From: Oceanisphaera avium
GTDB taxonomy: Bacteria > Pseudomonadota > Gammaproteobacteria > Enterobacterales > Aeromonadaceae
Reading direction: 5' to 3'
Assembly: GCF_002157875.1 (NCBI RefSeq)
Contig: NZ_CP021376.1
Coordinates: 372,001-436,000 of the forward strand
Length of the DNA: 64,000 bases
Shown: piece by piece, positions 1 through 9,652 of the stretch
How the letters are laid out: each line of letters opens with the position of its first letter
How positions within the stretch are numbered: position 1 is the stretch's first letter
Program-made: the position numbers and the translations under genes
The notes under the pieces: generated by a model
Seen by the model: only the letters and a program-made list of their open reading frames with translations
Databases searched by the model: none
What the model was told of the DNA's origin: nothing

Positions 1-288
1 GGCGTTATTACCTTATTTGCACTCGCTATTCTCTTATGGCTACTCAGTTATTCGCTCTCATCAGAGGCCGGATTCCTGAAAGTCGTGGATATAGTAGACG
101 GCTTTTTCGTCTGGTTTATCCTGTGGGGAATATTAACCGCATTGGCTTATCACATAGTGGGTGGTATTCGCCATATGATTATGGACTTAGGCTATTGTTC
201 AGAGCTTGAAACGGGTGCACTGAGTGCCAAGGTGGCCTTAGGTGTAACGGCCTTCTTATCAGTGCTAGCGGGGATAATGGTATGGTAA
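1..288 (+). CDS. sdhC: Succinate dehydrogenase cytochrome b556 subunit, C-terminal part (5' end outside window)
   Basis: The frame is open from base 1 and ends at TAA 286-288, giving about 95 residues of the haem- and quinone-binding membrane anchor of complex II. Three hydrophobic segments are visible. The motif [14 protein letters not shown] matches the SdhC stretch that holds the haem-ligand histidine. The stop overlaps the start of sdhD. The promoter and N-terminus lie outside the window. Identity is secure because sdhDAB follow directly. Confidence 0.93.
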   Translation, partial: GVITLFALAILLWLLSYSLSSEAGFLKVVDIVDGFFVWFILWGILTALAYHIVGGIRHMIMDLGYCSELETGALSAKVALGVTAFLSVLAGIMVW

Positions 289-626
289 GAAATATGGCAA
301 GCATTGGCCGCTCGGGCACGCACGACTTTATGTTGCTGCGTGTTACAGCGGTGATCATGACTTTATACACCCTCTATTTAGTGGGATTTATTGCGTTTAA
401 TGACATCACTTACCCTGTTTGGCTGAACTTTTTTGCTAAAACCTCAACGAAAGTGTTTACGCTACTGGCGCTACTAAGTGTGTTAATTCACGCTTGGATA
501 GGGGCCTGGCAGGTGCTATCCGACTATGTAAAATGTGCGCTGTTACGCGGTGTATTACAAGGCGGGATAGTGGTGTTGCTGCTGGTTTATGTGCTGACCG
601 GTGTTGTCGTATTGTGGGGTGTATAA
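282..626 (+). CDS. sdhD: Succinate dehydrogenase hydrophobic membrane anchor subunit
   Basis: This is the 114-residue second anchor subunit of complex II, close to the usual 115. It has three transmembrane segments (about residues 18-38, 55-77 and 90-112). The motif [15 protein letters not shown] corresponds to the SdhD region with the haem-proximal His and the quinone-site Asp-Tyr pair. The ATG at 282 overlaps the sdhC stop by 7 nt, which indicates translational coupling. The stop lies 1 nt before the proposed sdhA start. Confidence 0.93.
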   Translation: MVRNMASIGRSGTHDFMLLRVTAVIMTLYTLYLVGFIAFNDITYPVWLNFFAKTSTKVFTLLALLSVLIHAWIGAWQVLSDYVKCALLRGVLQGGIVVLLLVYVLTGVVVLWGV

Positions 627-627
627 G

Positions 628-2394
628 TTGACTATTTCAATTCGCGAATATGATGCCGTGGTTATCGGCGCAGGTGGCGCAGGCATGCGTGCCGCCTTGC
701 AAATAGCCGAATCTGGCAAAAGTTGCGCACTGCTGTCTAAAGTGTTTCCAACTCGCTCTCATACCGTGTCAGCACAAGGGGGCATAACGGTTGCCCTTGG
801 CAATACCCATGAAGATAACTGGGAATGGCACATGTATGACACCGTAAAGGGCTCCGATTATATCGGTGACCAAGACGCTATTGAGTTTATGTGTCAAAGT
901 GGCCCTGAAGCGGTATTAGAATTGGAGAAAATGGGCTTACCTTTTTCTCGATTAGATAACGGTAAAATCTATCAACGTCCTTTCGGCGGCCAGTCCCTCA
1001 ATTTTGGGGGTGAACAAGCCGCTCGCACTGCCGCCGCGTCAGACCGTACCGGTCATGCGCTATTGCATACTCTTTATCAGCAAAACGTTAAACACAAAAC
1101 CACCGTGTTCTCTGAATGGTATGCGCTGGATTTGGTAAAAAATGCTGATGGCGATATCGTTGGCTGCACCGCCATTGATATTGAAACCGGTGAGTTGGTG
1201 TATTTTAAAGCCAAGGCCACCATCTTAGCTACCGGCGGCGCGGGGCGTATTTATCAGTCAACGACCAACGCGCACATTAATACCGGCGACGGCATTGGCA
1301 TGGCGATTCGTGCCGGTGTGCCGTTGCAAGATATGGAAATGTGGCAATTTCACCCCACCGGCATTGCCGGTGCCGGTACTTTGGTGACCGAAGGTTGCCG
1401 AGGCGAGGGGGGGTATTTATTAAATAAAGATGGCGAGCGCTTTATGGAGCGTTATGCGCCGAACGCCAAAGACTTAGCGAGCCGAGATGTAGTAGCGCGC
1501 TCCATGATGATTGAGATCCGTGAGGGTCGTGGTTTTGATGGTCCCTTAGGGCCGCACTTAAAGCTAAAACTCGATCATCTCGGTAAAGACGTATTAGAGT
1601 CGCGCTTGCCGGGAATTTGTGAATTATCTCGCACCTTTGCTCACGTAGACCCCGTCCATGAGCCGATTCCGGTTATTCCTACCTGTCACTATATGATGGG
1701 TGGCATTCCGACCAACGTACATGGCCAAGCGCTGACCACAGATGAAAATGGCAAAGACATGCCGATAAAAGGCTTGTTTGCGGTAGGTGAAGTGGCGTGT
1801 GTATCGGTGCATGGTGCTAACCGCTTAGGCGGTAACTCTTTACTGGACTTAGTGGTCTTTGGCCGTGCAGTGGGGCGCCATTTAATTGAAGCGCTAGCCG
1901 AGTTAGGTGAAGTTCAAGACGCCACCGAGGCAGAAATAGACGCAGCGCTGGTCCGTTATAACCGTTGGGAAAATAATCGTGACGGCGAGGATCCGGTACA
2001 AATTAAGAAAGACCTACAAGAGTGCATGCAACATAACTTTTCGGTATTTCGTGAAGGCGCGGCTATGGCCGAGGGCTTAGAAGAGCTTAAAAAAATTCGC
2101 GAGCGTTTGCACAATGCCCGCTTAGACGATACCAGCCGAGACTTTAACACCCAGCGTATCGAGTGTTTAGAGCTGGATAATCTAATGGAAACTGCCTACG
2201 CCACCGCAGTGGCAGCCAACTTTCGTACCGAAAGTCGCGGCGCGCATTCGCGCTTTGATTTCCCAGATCGTGATGATGCCAACTGGCTTTGCCATTCTTT
2301 ATACAGCCCGATAACCGAGTCGATGAGCACACGTGCGGTGAATTTATCACCCAATCATCGTGAGGCGTTTGAGCCAAAAGCGCGGACTTATTAA
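628..2394 (+). CDS. sdhA: Succinate dehydrogenase flavoprotein subunit
   Basis: This is the catalytic subunit that oxidises succinate to fumarate and holds covalent FAD. It shows the Rossmann motif [11 protein letters not shown], the FAD-attachment motif [11 protein letters not shown] (His45), the active-site segment [20 protein letters not shown], and [12 protein letters not shown] near the C-terminal cap. I chose the TTG at 628: it follows the sdhD stop directly and gives 588 residues, the length of the E. coli protein. The longer frame from GTG 601 would overlap sdhD. Start codon choice is inference; identity is not in doubt. Confidence 0.95.
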   Translation: MTISIREYDAVVIGAGGAGMRAALQIAESGKSCALLSKVFPTRSHTVSAQGGITVALGNTHEDNWEWHMYDTVKGSDYIGDQDAIEFMCQSGPEAVLELEKMGLPFSRLDNGKIYQRPFGGQSLNFGGEQAARTAAASDRTGHALLHTLYQQNVKHKTTVFSEWYALDLVKNADGDIVGCTAIDIETGELVYFKAKATILATGGAGRIYQSTTNAHINTGDGIGMAIRAGVPLQDMEMWQFHPTGIAGAGTLVTEGCRGEGGYLLNKDGERFMERYAPNAKDLASRDVVARSMMIEIREGRGFDGPLGPHLKLKLDHLGKDVLESRLPGICELSRTFAHVDPVHEPIPVIPTCHYMMGGIPTNVHGQALTTDENGKDMPIKGLFAVGEVACVSVHGANRLGGNSLLDLVVFGRAVGRHLIEALAELGEVQDATEAEIDAALVRYNRWENNRDGEDPVQIKKDLQECMQHNFSVFREGAAMAEGLEELKKIRERLHNARLDDTSRDFNTQRIECLELDNLMETAYATAVAANFRTESRGAHSRFDFPDRDDANWLCHSLYSPITESMSTRAVNLSPNHREAFEPKARTY

Positions 2395-2407
2395 GGGAGC
2401 CAACAAG

Positions 2408-3124
2408 ATGCAAGTCACTATTTCGGTTTATCGTTATAACCCAGAAACAGATGCCAAGCCGTACATGAAAGACTATCAGCTGGAAGTCGAGCAAGGCTCA
2501 GACATGATGGTCTTGGATGCACTGTTGGCCTTAAAAACCCAAGATCCTAGCTTATCGTTTCGCCGCTCCTGCCGTGAAGGGGTGTGTGGCTCCGATGGCA
2601 TGAACATGAATGGTAAAAATGGTTTGGCCTGTATTACGCCGCTATCGAGCCTATTAAAGCAAGATAATAAGGTGGTAATACGTCCCTTGCCAGGACTACC
2701 GGTAGTGCGAGATTTGGTGATTGACTTAAGCCAGTTTTACACGCAATGGGAAAAGGTTAAGCCCTTTTTAATCGCCGATGAAAAAGTGCCACCGGCGCGG
2801 GAGCATTTACAAACGCCGGCAGAGCGGGCCAAGTTAGATGGCCTTTATGAGTGCATTCTTTGTGCTTGTTGCTCGACTGCTTGTCCATCGTTTTGGTGGA
2901 ATCCGGATAAATTTATCGGTCCGGCCGGATTATTGGCCGCCTATCGTTGGTTGGCTGACAGCCGCGATACCGGTACTGAAGAGCGTTTATCTGAGCTTGA
3001 TGATGCCTTTAGTGTCTTTCGCTGTCATACCATTATGAACTGTACTGATGTGTGCCCTAAAGGCCTAAACCCCAGTAAGGCCATCGGTAATATTAAGTCG
3101 ATGTTGCTCAAACGGGCGGTTTAG
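2408..3124 (+). CDS. sdhB: Succinate dehydrogenase iron-sulfur subunit
   Basis: This is the 238-residue electron-transfer subunit carrying 2Fe-2S, 4Fe-4S and 3Fe-4S centres between SdhA and the membrane anchor. Visible motifs are the ferredoxin-type SCREGVCGSDGMNMNG and the two C-terminal cysteine clusters CILCACCSTACPSFWW and CHTIMNCTDVCPKGLNP. An AAGGGAG ribosome site sits about 8 nt before ATG 2408, just after the sdhA stop. The longer open frame from 2360 overlaps sdhA and is not needed. Confidence 0.95.
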   Translation: MQVTISVYRYNPETDAKPYMKDYQLEVEQGSDMMVLDALLALKTQDPSLSFRRSCREGVCGSDGMNMNGKNGLACITPLSSLLKQDNKVVIRPLPGLPVVRDLVIDLSQFYTQWEKVKPFLIADEKVPPAREHLQTPAERAKLDGLYECILCACCSTACPSFWWNPDKFIGPAGLLAAYRWLADSRDTGTEERLSELDDAFSVFRCHTIMNCTDVCPKGLNPSKAIGNIKSMLLKRAV

Positions 3125-3166
3125 TGTTACCTCTAAAGGTCAACAAGCGCTAGTTATTGATAAATA

Positions 3167-3221
3167 AGGGCCGCTCACGCGGGCGGCTTAACTCGACACC
3201 CCAGACAGTGACCCTGTCGAG
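3167..3221 (+). promoter_or_regulatory. Two stem-loops between sdhB and sucA
   Basis: Two hairpins are seen: GCCGC (3170-3174) with GCGGC (3183-3187), and CTCGACA (3192-3198) with TGTCGAG (3215-3221). Neither has a T-run, so they are not obvious terminators. They lie in the 116-nt gap between the sdh and suc genes and could affect mRNA processing or stability. That role is inference. Confidence 0.4.
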
Positions 3222-3240
3222 ACGTTATAAAGGGATAAAA

Positions 3241-6051
3241 ATGCACAATGGCGTTATGCAAGCCTGGCTGAAGTCCTCTTACCTGGCCGGTGCCAATGCG
3301 ACCTATGTTGAAGACCTTTACGAATCATATTTAGCCGATCCTGAGTCGGTACCTGAGCAGTGGCAAACGGTGTTTAGCGAGTTGCCACCGCTACAGGGTA
3401 ACGTAGAGGATCAGCCTCATTCACAGGTAAGAGATTATTTTCGCCGACTGGCTAAAGACACCTCCCGTTACGCCACGCCCGTCAGTGATCCTCATACCGA
3501 TGCCAAGCAAGTTAAAGTTTTACAGCTAATCAACGCTTATCGGTTTCGTGGTCATCAAAATGCCAATTTAGACCCGCTTAATCTGTGGGGGCGCAAAAAA
3601 GTCGCCGAACTCGATCCCGCCTTTCATAATCTGACCGGTTCAGACTTAGACGCTACTTTTAACGTGGGCTCCTACGCTATTGGCCAAGAGACCATGGTCT
3701 TAAAAGACTTAGTGGCCGCGCTAAAGCAAACCTATTGTGGTCCTGTCGGTGCAGAATACATGCACATCACCAGTACTCGAGAAAAGCGCTGGATCCAAAG
3801 CCAATTAGAGCCGGTAGTTGGCCAGCCTAAATTTAGCGATGCCGATAAGCTGCGGTTTTTAGATAGTTTAAATGCCGCCGAAGGTCTTGAAAAATACCTA
3901 GGCGCTAAATTTCCTGGTGCCAAACGCTTCTCTCTAGAAGGCGGCGATGCCTTAGTGCCCATGACCAAAGAGCTGATCCGCCGCTTTGGTGAGCATGGCG
4001 GTAAAGAAGTGGTGATTGGCATGGCGCACCGCGGTCGCTTAAATATGCTGGTCAACGTATTAGGTAAGCGTCCCCAAGATTTATTTGATGCCTTTGCCGG
4101 TAAATATGATGTGCAAAGCTCAGGCGACGTTAAATACCACATGGGCTTTAGCTCAGACTTTGAAACCCCTGGTGGCAGTGTGCACTTGGCGCTTGCCTTT
4201 AACCCCTCCCATCTAGAAATTGTTAATCCGGTGGTCATCGGCTCAGTGCGCGCGCGCATGGACCGGTTATCAAACCCAGATGGTCGCCAAGTGTTGCCCA
4301 TTACTATTCATGGTGACTCGGCCTTTGCCGGCCAGGGGGTAGTGGCAGAAACCTTTAATATGTCGCAAACCCGCGGTTATGGCGTTGGCGGTACAGTACG
4401 TATCGTGATCAATAACCAAGTGGGCTTTACTACTTCTAATCCTAAAGACACCCGCTCCACTGAATACTGTACCGATATTGCAAAAATGGTGCAGGCGCCG
4501 ATTTTTCATGTGAATGCCGACGATCCCGAAGCGGTTATTCAAGTTACGCAGCTGGCGCTAGATTATCGCAATGAGTTTGGACGCGATGTGGTGATCGACT
4601 TAGTGTGTTATCGCCGTCATGGCCATAACGAAGCCGATGAGCCCAGTGCCACTCAGCCTTTAATGTATAAAAAAATTAAGCAACACCCGACACCGCGTAA
4701 GATTTATGCAGATAAGTTGATCGCAAATGGCACCATTAGTGCTGAAGACACTACCGTCATGATTAACGAGTATCGCGATGCGCTAGATGGTGGAGAGTGT
4801 GTGGTCAAAGAATGGCGCGCCACTGATAACATCACTGTGAACTGGGCGCCGTATTTACACCATGAATGGGATATGAAGTATGACGATAATTTGTCATTAG
4901 AGGCGCTTAAATCCTTAGCCGAGCGTGTTACCGATTATCCAGAAAGTCATACTTTGCAGCGCCAAGTGGCGCGAATTTATGAAGATCGTAAATTAATGGC
5001 TAAAGGTGAAAAGCTCGCCGATTGGGGCTTTGCTGAAGTGCTGGCTTATGCCACTTTGTGTGATCAAGGCTATGAAGTGCGCTTAACTGGGCAAGACTCA
5101 GGGCGCGGCACTTTCTTCCATCGTCATGCGGTATTGCATAACCAAAAAGACGCCAGTACTTATACGCCGCTATGCCATCTTTCTAAAGACCAAGGCCAGT
5201 TTCAGGTATTTGACTCAGTATTGAGTGAAATGTCAGTGATGGCCTTTGAATATGGTTATGCCACCGCCGAGCCCGATGGCTTAACCATTTGGGAAGCACA
5301 GTTTGGTGATTTTGCTAACGGCGCTCAGGTGGTGATTGACCAGTTTGTTAGCTCAGGCGAGCAAAAGTGGGGGCGCATGTGTGGTTTAACGCTCTTGCTG
5401 CCTCATGGTTATGAAGGGCAAGGCCCAGAGCACTCTAGTGCGCGCTTAGAGCGGTTCTTACAGTTGTGTGCAGAGCACAATATGCAAGTGGTGATCCCCA
5501 CCACCCCCGCCCAAGTGTTTCATATGCTACGCCGCCAAGTATTGCGCCCCATGCGCCGGCCATTAATTGTGATGTCGCCTAAGTCGTTATTGCGCCATCC
5601 TCTGGCGGTGTCCGATCTTGAAACACTGGCTAGCGGCACTTTCTTAAACGCAATTGGTGAAATAGATGATCTGGATCCCAAAGGTGTGAAGCGTGTGGTG
5701 CTGTGCTCAGGCAAGGTGTATTACGATTTGTTAGAAGCCAGACGCAAGAATGAACAAACCGATGTGGCCATTATCCGAATTGAGCAGCTCTATCCCTTCC
5801 CCCAAGAAGAAGTGGCGGCTATTTTTGAAGACTACCAACATGTAACGGATTTTGTTTGGTGCCAAGAAGAGCCACAAAACCAAGGCGCTTGGTATTGTAG
5901 CCAGCATCATTTCCGGGCCGCTATTCCTGCAGACGCTAAATTGCGTTATGCCGGACGTGACGCATCGGCCTCACCGGCAGTGGGTTACACCTCTGTTCAC
6001 TTAAAACAACAAAAAGCGCTAGTCGAAGACGCACTGACGCTGAATGCCTAA
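3241..6051 (+). CDS. sucA: 2-oxoglutarate dehydrogenase E1 component
   Basis: This is the thiamine-diphosphate-dependent E1 subunit of the oxoglutarate dehydrogenase complex: it decarboxylates 2-oxoglutarate and passes the succinyl group to SucB. From ATG 3241 (ribosome site AAAGGGA) it has 936 residues, near the 933 of E. coli. The N-terminal motif YLAGANATYVEDLYESYL is typical, as are MAHRGRLNMLVNVLGK and HGDSAFAGQGVVAET of the ThDP core and the C-terminal Transket_pyr region. The longer frame from 3157 lacks family similarity at its N-terminus. Confidence 0.96.
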   Translation: MHNGVMQAWLKSSYLAGANATYVEDLYESYLADPESVPEQWQTVFSELPPLQGNVEDQPHSQVRDYFRRLAKDTSRYATPVSDPHTDAKQVKVLQLINAYRFRGHQNANLDPLNLWGRKKVAELDPAFHNLTGSDLDATFNVGSYAIGQETMVLKDLVAALKQTYCGPVGAEYMHITSTREKRWIQSQLEPVVGQPKFSDADKLRFLDSLNAAEGLEKYLGAKFPGAKRFSLEGGDALVPMTKELIRRFGEHGGKEVVIGMAHRGRLNMLVNVLGKRPQDLFDAFAGKYDVQSSGDVKYHMGFSSDFETPGGSVHLALAFNPSHLEIVNPVVIGSVRARMDRLSNPDGRQVLPITIHGDSAFAGQGVVAETFNMSQTRGYGVGGTVRIVINNQVGFTTSNPKDTRSTEYCTDIAKMVQAPIFHVNADDPEAVIQVTQLALDYRNEFGRDVVIDLVCYRRHGHNEADEPSATQPLMYKKIKQHPTPRKIYADKLIANGTISAEDTTVMINEYRDALDGGECVVKEWRATDNITVNWAPYLHHEWDMKYDDNLSLEALKSLAERVTDYPESHTLQRQVARIYEDRKLMAKGEKLADWGFAEVLAYATLCDQGYEVRLTGQDSGRGTFFHRHAVLHNQKDASTYTPLCHLSKDQGQFQVFDSVLSEMSVMAFEYGYATAEPDGLTIWEAQFGDFANGAQVVIDQFVSSGEQKWGRMCGLTLLLPHGYEGQGPEHSSARLERFLQLCAEHNMQVVIPTTPAQVFHMLRRQVLRPMRRPLIVMSPKSLLRHPLAVSDLETLASGTFLNAIGEIDDLDPKGVKRVVLCSGKVYYDLLEARRKNEQTDVAIIRIEQLYPFPQEEVAAIFEDYQHVTDFVWCQEEPQNQGAWYCSQHHFRAAIPADAKLRYAGRDASASPAVGYTSVHLKQQKALVEDALTLNA

Positions 6052-6069
6052 CGCACTAAGGACATATTG

Positions 6070-7281
6070 ATGACTATCGAAATCAAGGTTCCCGTCTTAC
6101 CCGAGTCGGTTGCTGATGCCTCTATCGCTACTTGGCACAAACAACCGGGTGATAAGGTTGAGCGCGACGAAGTGATCGTCGACATTGAGACTGACAAAGT
6201 CGTGTTGGAAGTGCCCGCTCCTGAAGCCGGTATTTTAGAAGAAATCATTGAAGATGAAGGCGCGACTGTATTGGGCCAACAGCTCATAGGCCGCTTAAAA
6301 GCCGATGCTGTGGCCGGAGAAGCGACTAAAGAAAAAACCAGCCAAGCGAGCGACAGTCAATCTGATGACAATAGCGATACTAAGAGTGACGATGATAATT
6401 TAAGCCCAGCCGTACGCCGGTTGGTGGCTGAGCATAATATTGACGTGGCTAAGCTTAGCGGCTCCGGTAAGGGCGGGCGCATCACTAAAGAAGATGTAGA
6501 AGCCTACCTCAAAGACGATAAGCCGGCGTCGAGTAAGCAAACTCAGCCCCCCGTGGATGCAACGGTGGCATCGCCTGAGCAGCGCACCGAAAAACGCGTG
6601 CCTATGAGTCGTCTACGAAAGCGAGTCGCAGAGCGATTACTAGAGGCTAAAAATACCACTGCCATGCTCACCACTTTTAACGAAGTGAACATGGGCCCTA
6701 TTATGGCGCTGCGCAAGCAATATCAAGAGAAATTTGAAAAGCGCCATGATGTACGATTAGGCTTTATGTCTTTTTATGTTAAGGCAGTAGTGGAGTCATT
6801 AAAGCGCTTTCCAGAAGTAAACGCTTCTTTAGATGGCGATGATATTGTGTACCACAACTACTTTGATGTCAGTATTGCCGTGTCTACCCCTCGAGGTTTA
6901 GTCACACCTGTGCTAAGAGATTGCGATCGCTTAAGCTTGGCCGACATTGAAAAAAGCATTAAAGAGCTGGCCGAAAAAGGGCGCGATGGCAAGCTGACCG
7001 TCGATGATATGACAGGCGGTAACTTTACCATTACCAATGGTGGCGTGTTTGGCTCTTTGATGTCCACCCCCATTATTAACCCGCCTCAAAGTGCCATTTT
7101 AGGCATGCATAAAATTGAAGACAGACCCATAGCTGAAAACGGCGAAGTGGTGATTCAACCTATGATGTATTTAGCACTGTCTTATGATCACCGTATGATT
7201 GATGGTCGTGAGTCAGTCAGCTTCTTGGTGTCGATTAAAGAGCTACTTGAAGATCCCACGCGTTTGTTGTTAGACGTGTAA
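6070..7281 (+). CDS. sucB: Dihydrolipoyl succinyltransferase, E2 of 2-oxoglutarate dehydrogenase
   Basis: This is the E2 core of the oxoglutarate dehydrogenase complex (403 residues), transferring succinyl from lipoate to CoA. Domains in order: lipoyl domain with [11 protein letters not shown] (Lys43 lipoylated), an acidic Ser/Asp-rich linker (about 80-110), a peripheral-subunit-binding domain (about 112-148), and the acyltransferase domain ending with the catalytic [12 protein letters not shown] start at ATG 6070, with AAGGA 7 nt upstream, rather than TTG 6067. It lies 18 nt after sucA. Confidence 0.96.
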   Translation: MTIEIKVPVLPESVADASIATWHKQPGDKVERDEVIVDIETDKVVLEVPAPEAGILEEIIEDEGATVLGQQLIGRLKADAVAGEATKEKTSQASDSQSDDNSDTKSDDDNLSPAVRRLVAEHNIDVAKLSGSGKGGRITKEDVEAYLKDDKPASSKQTQPPVDATVASPEQRTEKRVPMSRLRKRVAERLLEAKNTTAMLTTFNEVNMGPIMALRKQYQEKFEKRHDVRLGFMSFYVKAVVESLKRFPEVNASLDGDDIVYHNYFDVSIAVSTPRGLVTPVLRDCDRLSLADIEKSIKELAEKGRDGKLTVDDMTGGNFTITNGGVFGSLMSTPIINPPQSAILGMHKIEDRPIAENGEVVIQPMMYLALSYDHRMIDGRESVSFLVSIKELLEDPTRLLLDV

Positions 7282-7293
7282 TTATAATAATAA

Positions 7294-7325
7294 AAGGTCG
7301 GCCATAAGAGCCGGCCTTCTTTTTA
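7294..7325 (+). terminator. Terminator-like hairpin between sucB and sucC
   Basis: The stem AAGGTCGGC (7294-7302) pairs with GCCGGCCTT (7310-7318), with one G-U pair, and is followed by CTTTTTATT. This is a convincing intrinsic-terminator shape inside what is normally one transcription unit. It would lower sucCD relative to sucAB unless read through or bypassed by a sucC promoter. Confidence 0.7.
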
Positions 7326-7357
7326 TTCTAAAACCCTCAATTAAACGGAAACACAAC

Positions 7358-8530
7358 ATGAATTTGCATGAACATCAGGCAAAGAAATTGTTTGCTGACT
7401 ACGGTCTGCCCGTATCAAAAGGTTATGCCTGTGACACGCCCCAAGAAGCGCTAGCAGCCACAGACAAACTGGGCGGTGAGCGATGGGTGGTTAAATGCCA
7501 AGTACACGCCGGTGGTCGCGGTAAAGCGGGTGGCGTGAAACTGGCTAAGACAAAAGAAGAAGTCAGCGATTTTGCCAAACAATGGCTTGGTAAAAACTTG
7601 GTGACCTACCAAACCGATACCAAAGGCCAACCAGTAAGCAAAATTTTGGTTGAAGCCTGTAGCAGCATTGCTAAAGAATTATATTTAGGTGCCGTCGTAG
7701 ATCGCAGCTCGCGGCGCGTCGTCTTTATGGCCTCTACCGAGGGCGGTGTTGAAATAGAAAAAGTCGCTAAAGAAACGCCTGAGCTTATTCATAAAGCGGC
7801 CATCGATCCATTAGTAGGGCCTCAAGCCTATCAAGGACGCGAGCTGGCTTTTAAATTAGGGCTGGAAGGTAAACAGGTAAAGCAATTTACTCAGATTTTT
7901 TTAGGGCTGGGCAAGATGTTTCACGAGCTAGACTTTGCCTTGTTAGAAGTAAACCCGTTAGTCATTACCGAAGACGGTGACTTACTGTGTTTGGATGGTA
8001 AGATTAATATTGACTCAAACGCCTTGTATCGCCAGCCAACAATTCAAGAAATGCATGATGCGAGCCAAGATGATGCGCGTGAAGCACACGCTGCACAGTG
8101 GGAGCTCAACTACGTGGCGTTAGATGGTAACATTGGCTGCATGGTCAATGGCGCAGGCTTGGCTATGGGCACCATGGATATTGTTAATCTCTATGGCGGC
8201 TCGCCGGCTAACTTTCTTGATGTAGGCGGTGGGGCCACTAAAGAGCGCGTAACTGAAGCCTTTAAGATTATTCTCTCAGATGACAACGTAAAAGCGGTGC
8301 TGGTTAATATTTTTGGCGGTATTGTCCGCTGTGACATGATTGCCGATGGCATTATTGGTGCGGTAAAAGAAGTAGGCGTAAAAGTGCCTGTGGTAGTGCG
8401 ACTAGAGGGCAATAATGCACCGGCTGGTACGGCTAAGCTTGCCGAGTCGGGTTTAAATATTATTGCTGCCACTAGCTTGAGCGATGCCGCCGAGCGTGTG
8501 GTTCATGCCGCACAGGGGAGTCAATCATGA
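7358..8530 (+). CDS. sucC: Succinyl-CoA synthetase beta subunit
   Basis: This is the 390-residue ADP-forming beta subunit, binding nucleotide through an ATP-grasp fold and making ATP from succinyl-CoA with SucD. It starts [22 protein letters not shown], shows the Gly-rich loop [13 protein letters not shown], and has [16 protein letters not shown] in the C-terminal CoA-ligase part. The start ATG has no strong ribosome site. The stop overlaps the sucD start (ATGA at 8527-8530), so the two subunits are translationally coupled. Confidence 0.96.
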   Translation: MNLHEHQAKKLFADYGLPVSKGYACDTPQEALAATDKLGGERWVVKCQVHAGGRGKAGGVKLAKTKEEVSDFAKQWLGKNLVTYQTDTKGQPVSKILVEACSSIAKELYLGAVVDRSSRRVVFMASTEGGVEIEKVAKETPELIHKAAIDPLVGPQAYQGRELAFKLGLEGKQVKQFTQIFLGLGKMFHELDFALLEVNPLVITEDGDLLCLDGKINIDSNALYRQPTIQEMHDASQDDAREAHAAQWELNYVALDGNIGCMVNGAGLAMGTMDIVNLYGGSPANFLDVGGGATKERVTEAFKIILSDDNVKAVLVNIFGGIVRCDMIADGIIGAVKEVGVKVPVVVRLEGNNAPAGTAKLAESGLNIIAATSLSDAAERVVHAAQGSQS

Positions 8531-9399
8531 GCATTTTAATTAATAAAGACACTAAAGTAATTTGCCAAGGCTTTACCGGTGGCCAAGGTACCTTTCACTC
8601 TGAGCAAGCGATTGATTACGGTACCCAAATGGTGGGTGGCGTTTCTCCTGGTAAAGGGGGGAGCACACACTTAGGTCTGCCAGTTTTTAATACGGTACGC
8701 GAAGCCGTTGAGGCTACAGGTGCCACGGCTAGCGTGATTTACGTGCCGGCTCCCTTTTGTAAAGACGCCATCTTAGAAGCGATAGATGCGGGTATTGAGC
8801 TGATTGTCACTATTACCGAGGGTATTCCTACCTTGGATATGCTGGAAGTAAAAGTAAAGCTTGAGCAAAGTGGCGCGCGCATGATTGGCCCTAACTGCCC
8901 CGGTGTGATCACCCCTGATGAGTGTAAGATTGGTATTATGCCCGGCAGCATTCATCGCAAAGGAAGAGTCGGCATTATCTCCCGCTCCGGTACCTTAACC
9001 TACGAAGCCGTTAAGCAAACGACAGACGAGGGCTTTGGCCAGTCGAGCTGTGTCGGCATTGGCGGTGATCCGATTCCTGGTTCGAGCTTTATTGATATCT
9101 TAGAGTTATTTCAAGCGGATCCTGAAACCGAAGCCATTGTCATGATTGGTGAGATTGGCGGCACCGCTGAAGAAGAAGCGGCCGCCTACATTAAAGCCAA
9201 TGTGACTAAACCTGTGGTGTCTTATATTGCGGGTGTGACGGCACCAGCAGGTAAGCGCATGGGCCATGCGGGTGCTATTATTTCTGGTGGTACCGGTACC
9301 GCAGATGAAAAGTTTGCCGCTCTTGAAGATGCCGGCGTAAAAACTGTACGCTCTCTCGCTGATATTGGTAGTGCGCTGCGCGAAGTCACTGGTTGGTAA
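8527..9399 (+). CDS. sucD: Succinyl-CoA synthetase alpha subunit
   Basis: This is the 290-residue alpha subunit, which binds CoA and carries the phosphohistidine intermediate. It begins [21 protein letters not shown], with the CoA-binding Rossmann motif, and has [20 protein letters not shown] and the phosphohistidine loop [11 protein letters not shown]. It overlaps sucC by 4 nt. A strong terminator follows, ending the sdh-suc unit. Confidence 0.96.
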   Translation: MSILINKDTKVICQGFTGGQGTFHSEQAIDYGTQMVGGVSPGKGGSTHLGLPVFNTVREAVEATGATASVIYVPAPFCKDAILEAIDAGIELIVTITEGIPTLDMLEVKVKLEQSGARMIGPNCPGVITPDECKIGIMPGSIHRKGRVGIISRSGTLTYEAVKQTTDEGFGQSSCVGIGGDPIPGSSFIDILELFQADPETEAIVMIGEIGGTAEEEAAAYIKANVTKPVVSYIAGVTAPAGKRMGHAGAIISGGTGTADEKFAALEDAGVKTVRSLADIGSALREVTGW

Positions 9400-9416
9400 T
9401 ACAGCACTAGAGCGTC

Positions 9417-9446
9417 AAAAAAGGAGCTTAAGGGCTCCTTTTTTAT
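9417..9446 (+). terminator. Intrinsic terminator after sucD
   Basis: AAGGAGC and GCTCCTT form a stem with a 6-nt loop (9421-9440), flanked by an A-run and a T-run of six. Confidence 0.9.
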
Positions 9447-9511
9447 GCTTAAAAACTACCCAAAGCACGGCTATTTGCGTCATATAAATGGCGTTTTATA
9501 CATAAATAAAC

Positions 9512-9537
9512 ACCTGTTTAACAAGCTTCAAACAGGT
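9512..9537 (+). promoter_or_regulatory. Inverted repeat upstream of the chemoreceptor gene
   Basis: ACCTGTTT (9512-9519) and AAACAGGT (9530-9537) are perfect 8-bp inverted arms around a 10-nt centre containing AAGCTT. It lies about 116 bp before the chemoreceptor start. It could be an operator; no regulator is identified. Confidence 0.4.
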
Positions 9538-9560
9538 CATAAAATAAGTGCCAAATACAG

Positions 9561-9574
9561 ATGATCAAGATCAA
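9561..9574 (+). promoter_or_regulatory. FNR/Anr-like box upstream of the haem chemoreceptor
   Basis: ATGAT-CAAG-ATCAA matches the FNR consensus TTGAT-N4-ATCAA at nine of ten positions. A candidate -10, TATTAA at 9595-9600, would start transcription near 9607 and place the box centre near -40, the class II activator position. The match is seen in the sequence; activation by FNR is inference. Confidence 0.55.
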
Positions 9575-9652
9575 GAAACTGCGCGCTCAGTGTTTATTAA
9601 GTAGATGAATAATCTAGAATACTTGCCTGCCGTATCTAATGAGATGTAATGC

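Noticed and set aside
2144..2494. A 116-codon minus-strand frame across the sdhA-sdhB junction
   Set aside because: It lies opposite two certain genes and has no recognisable domain.
3732..4301. A long 189-codon minus-strand frame inside sucA
   Set aside because: A shadow of sucA codon bias; sucA is unmistakable in this stretch and the frame has no family motif.
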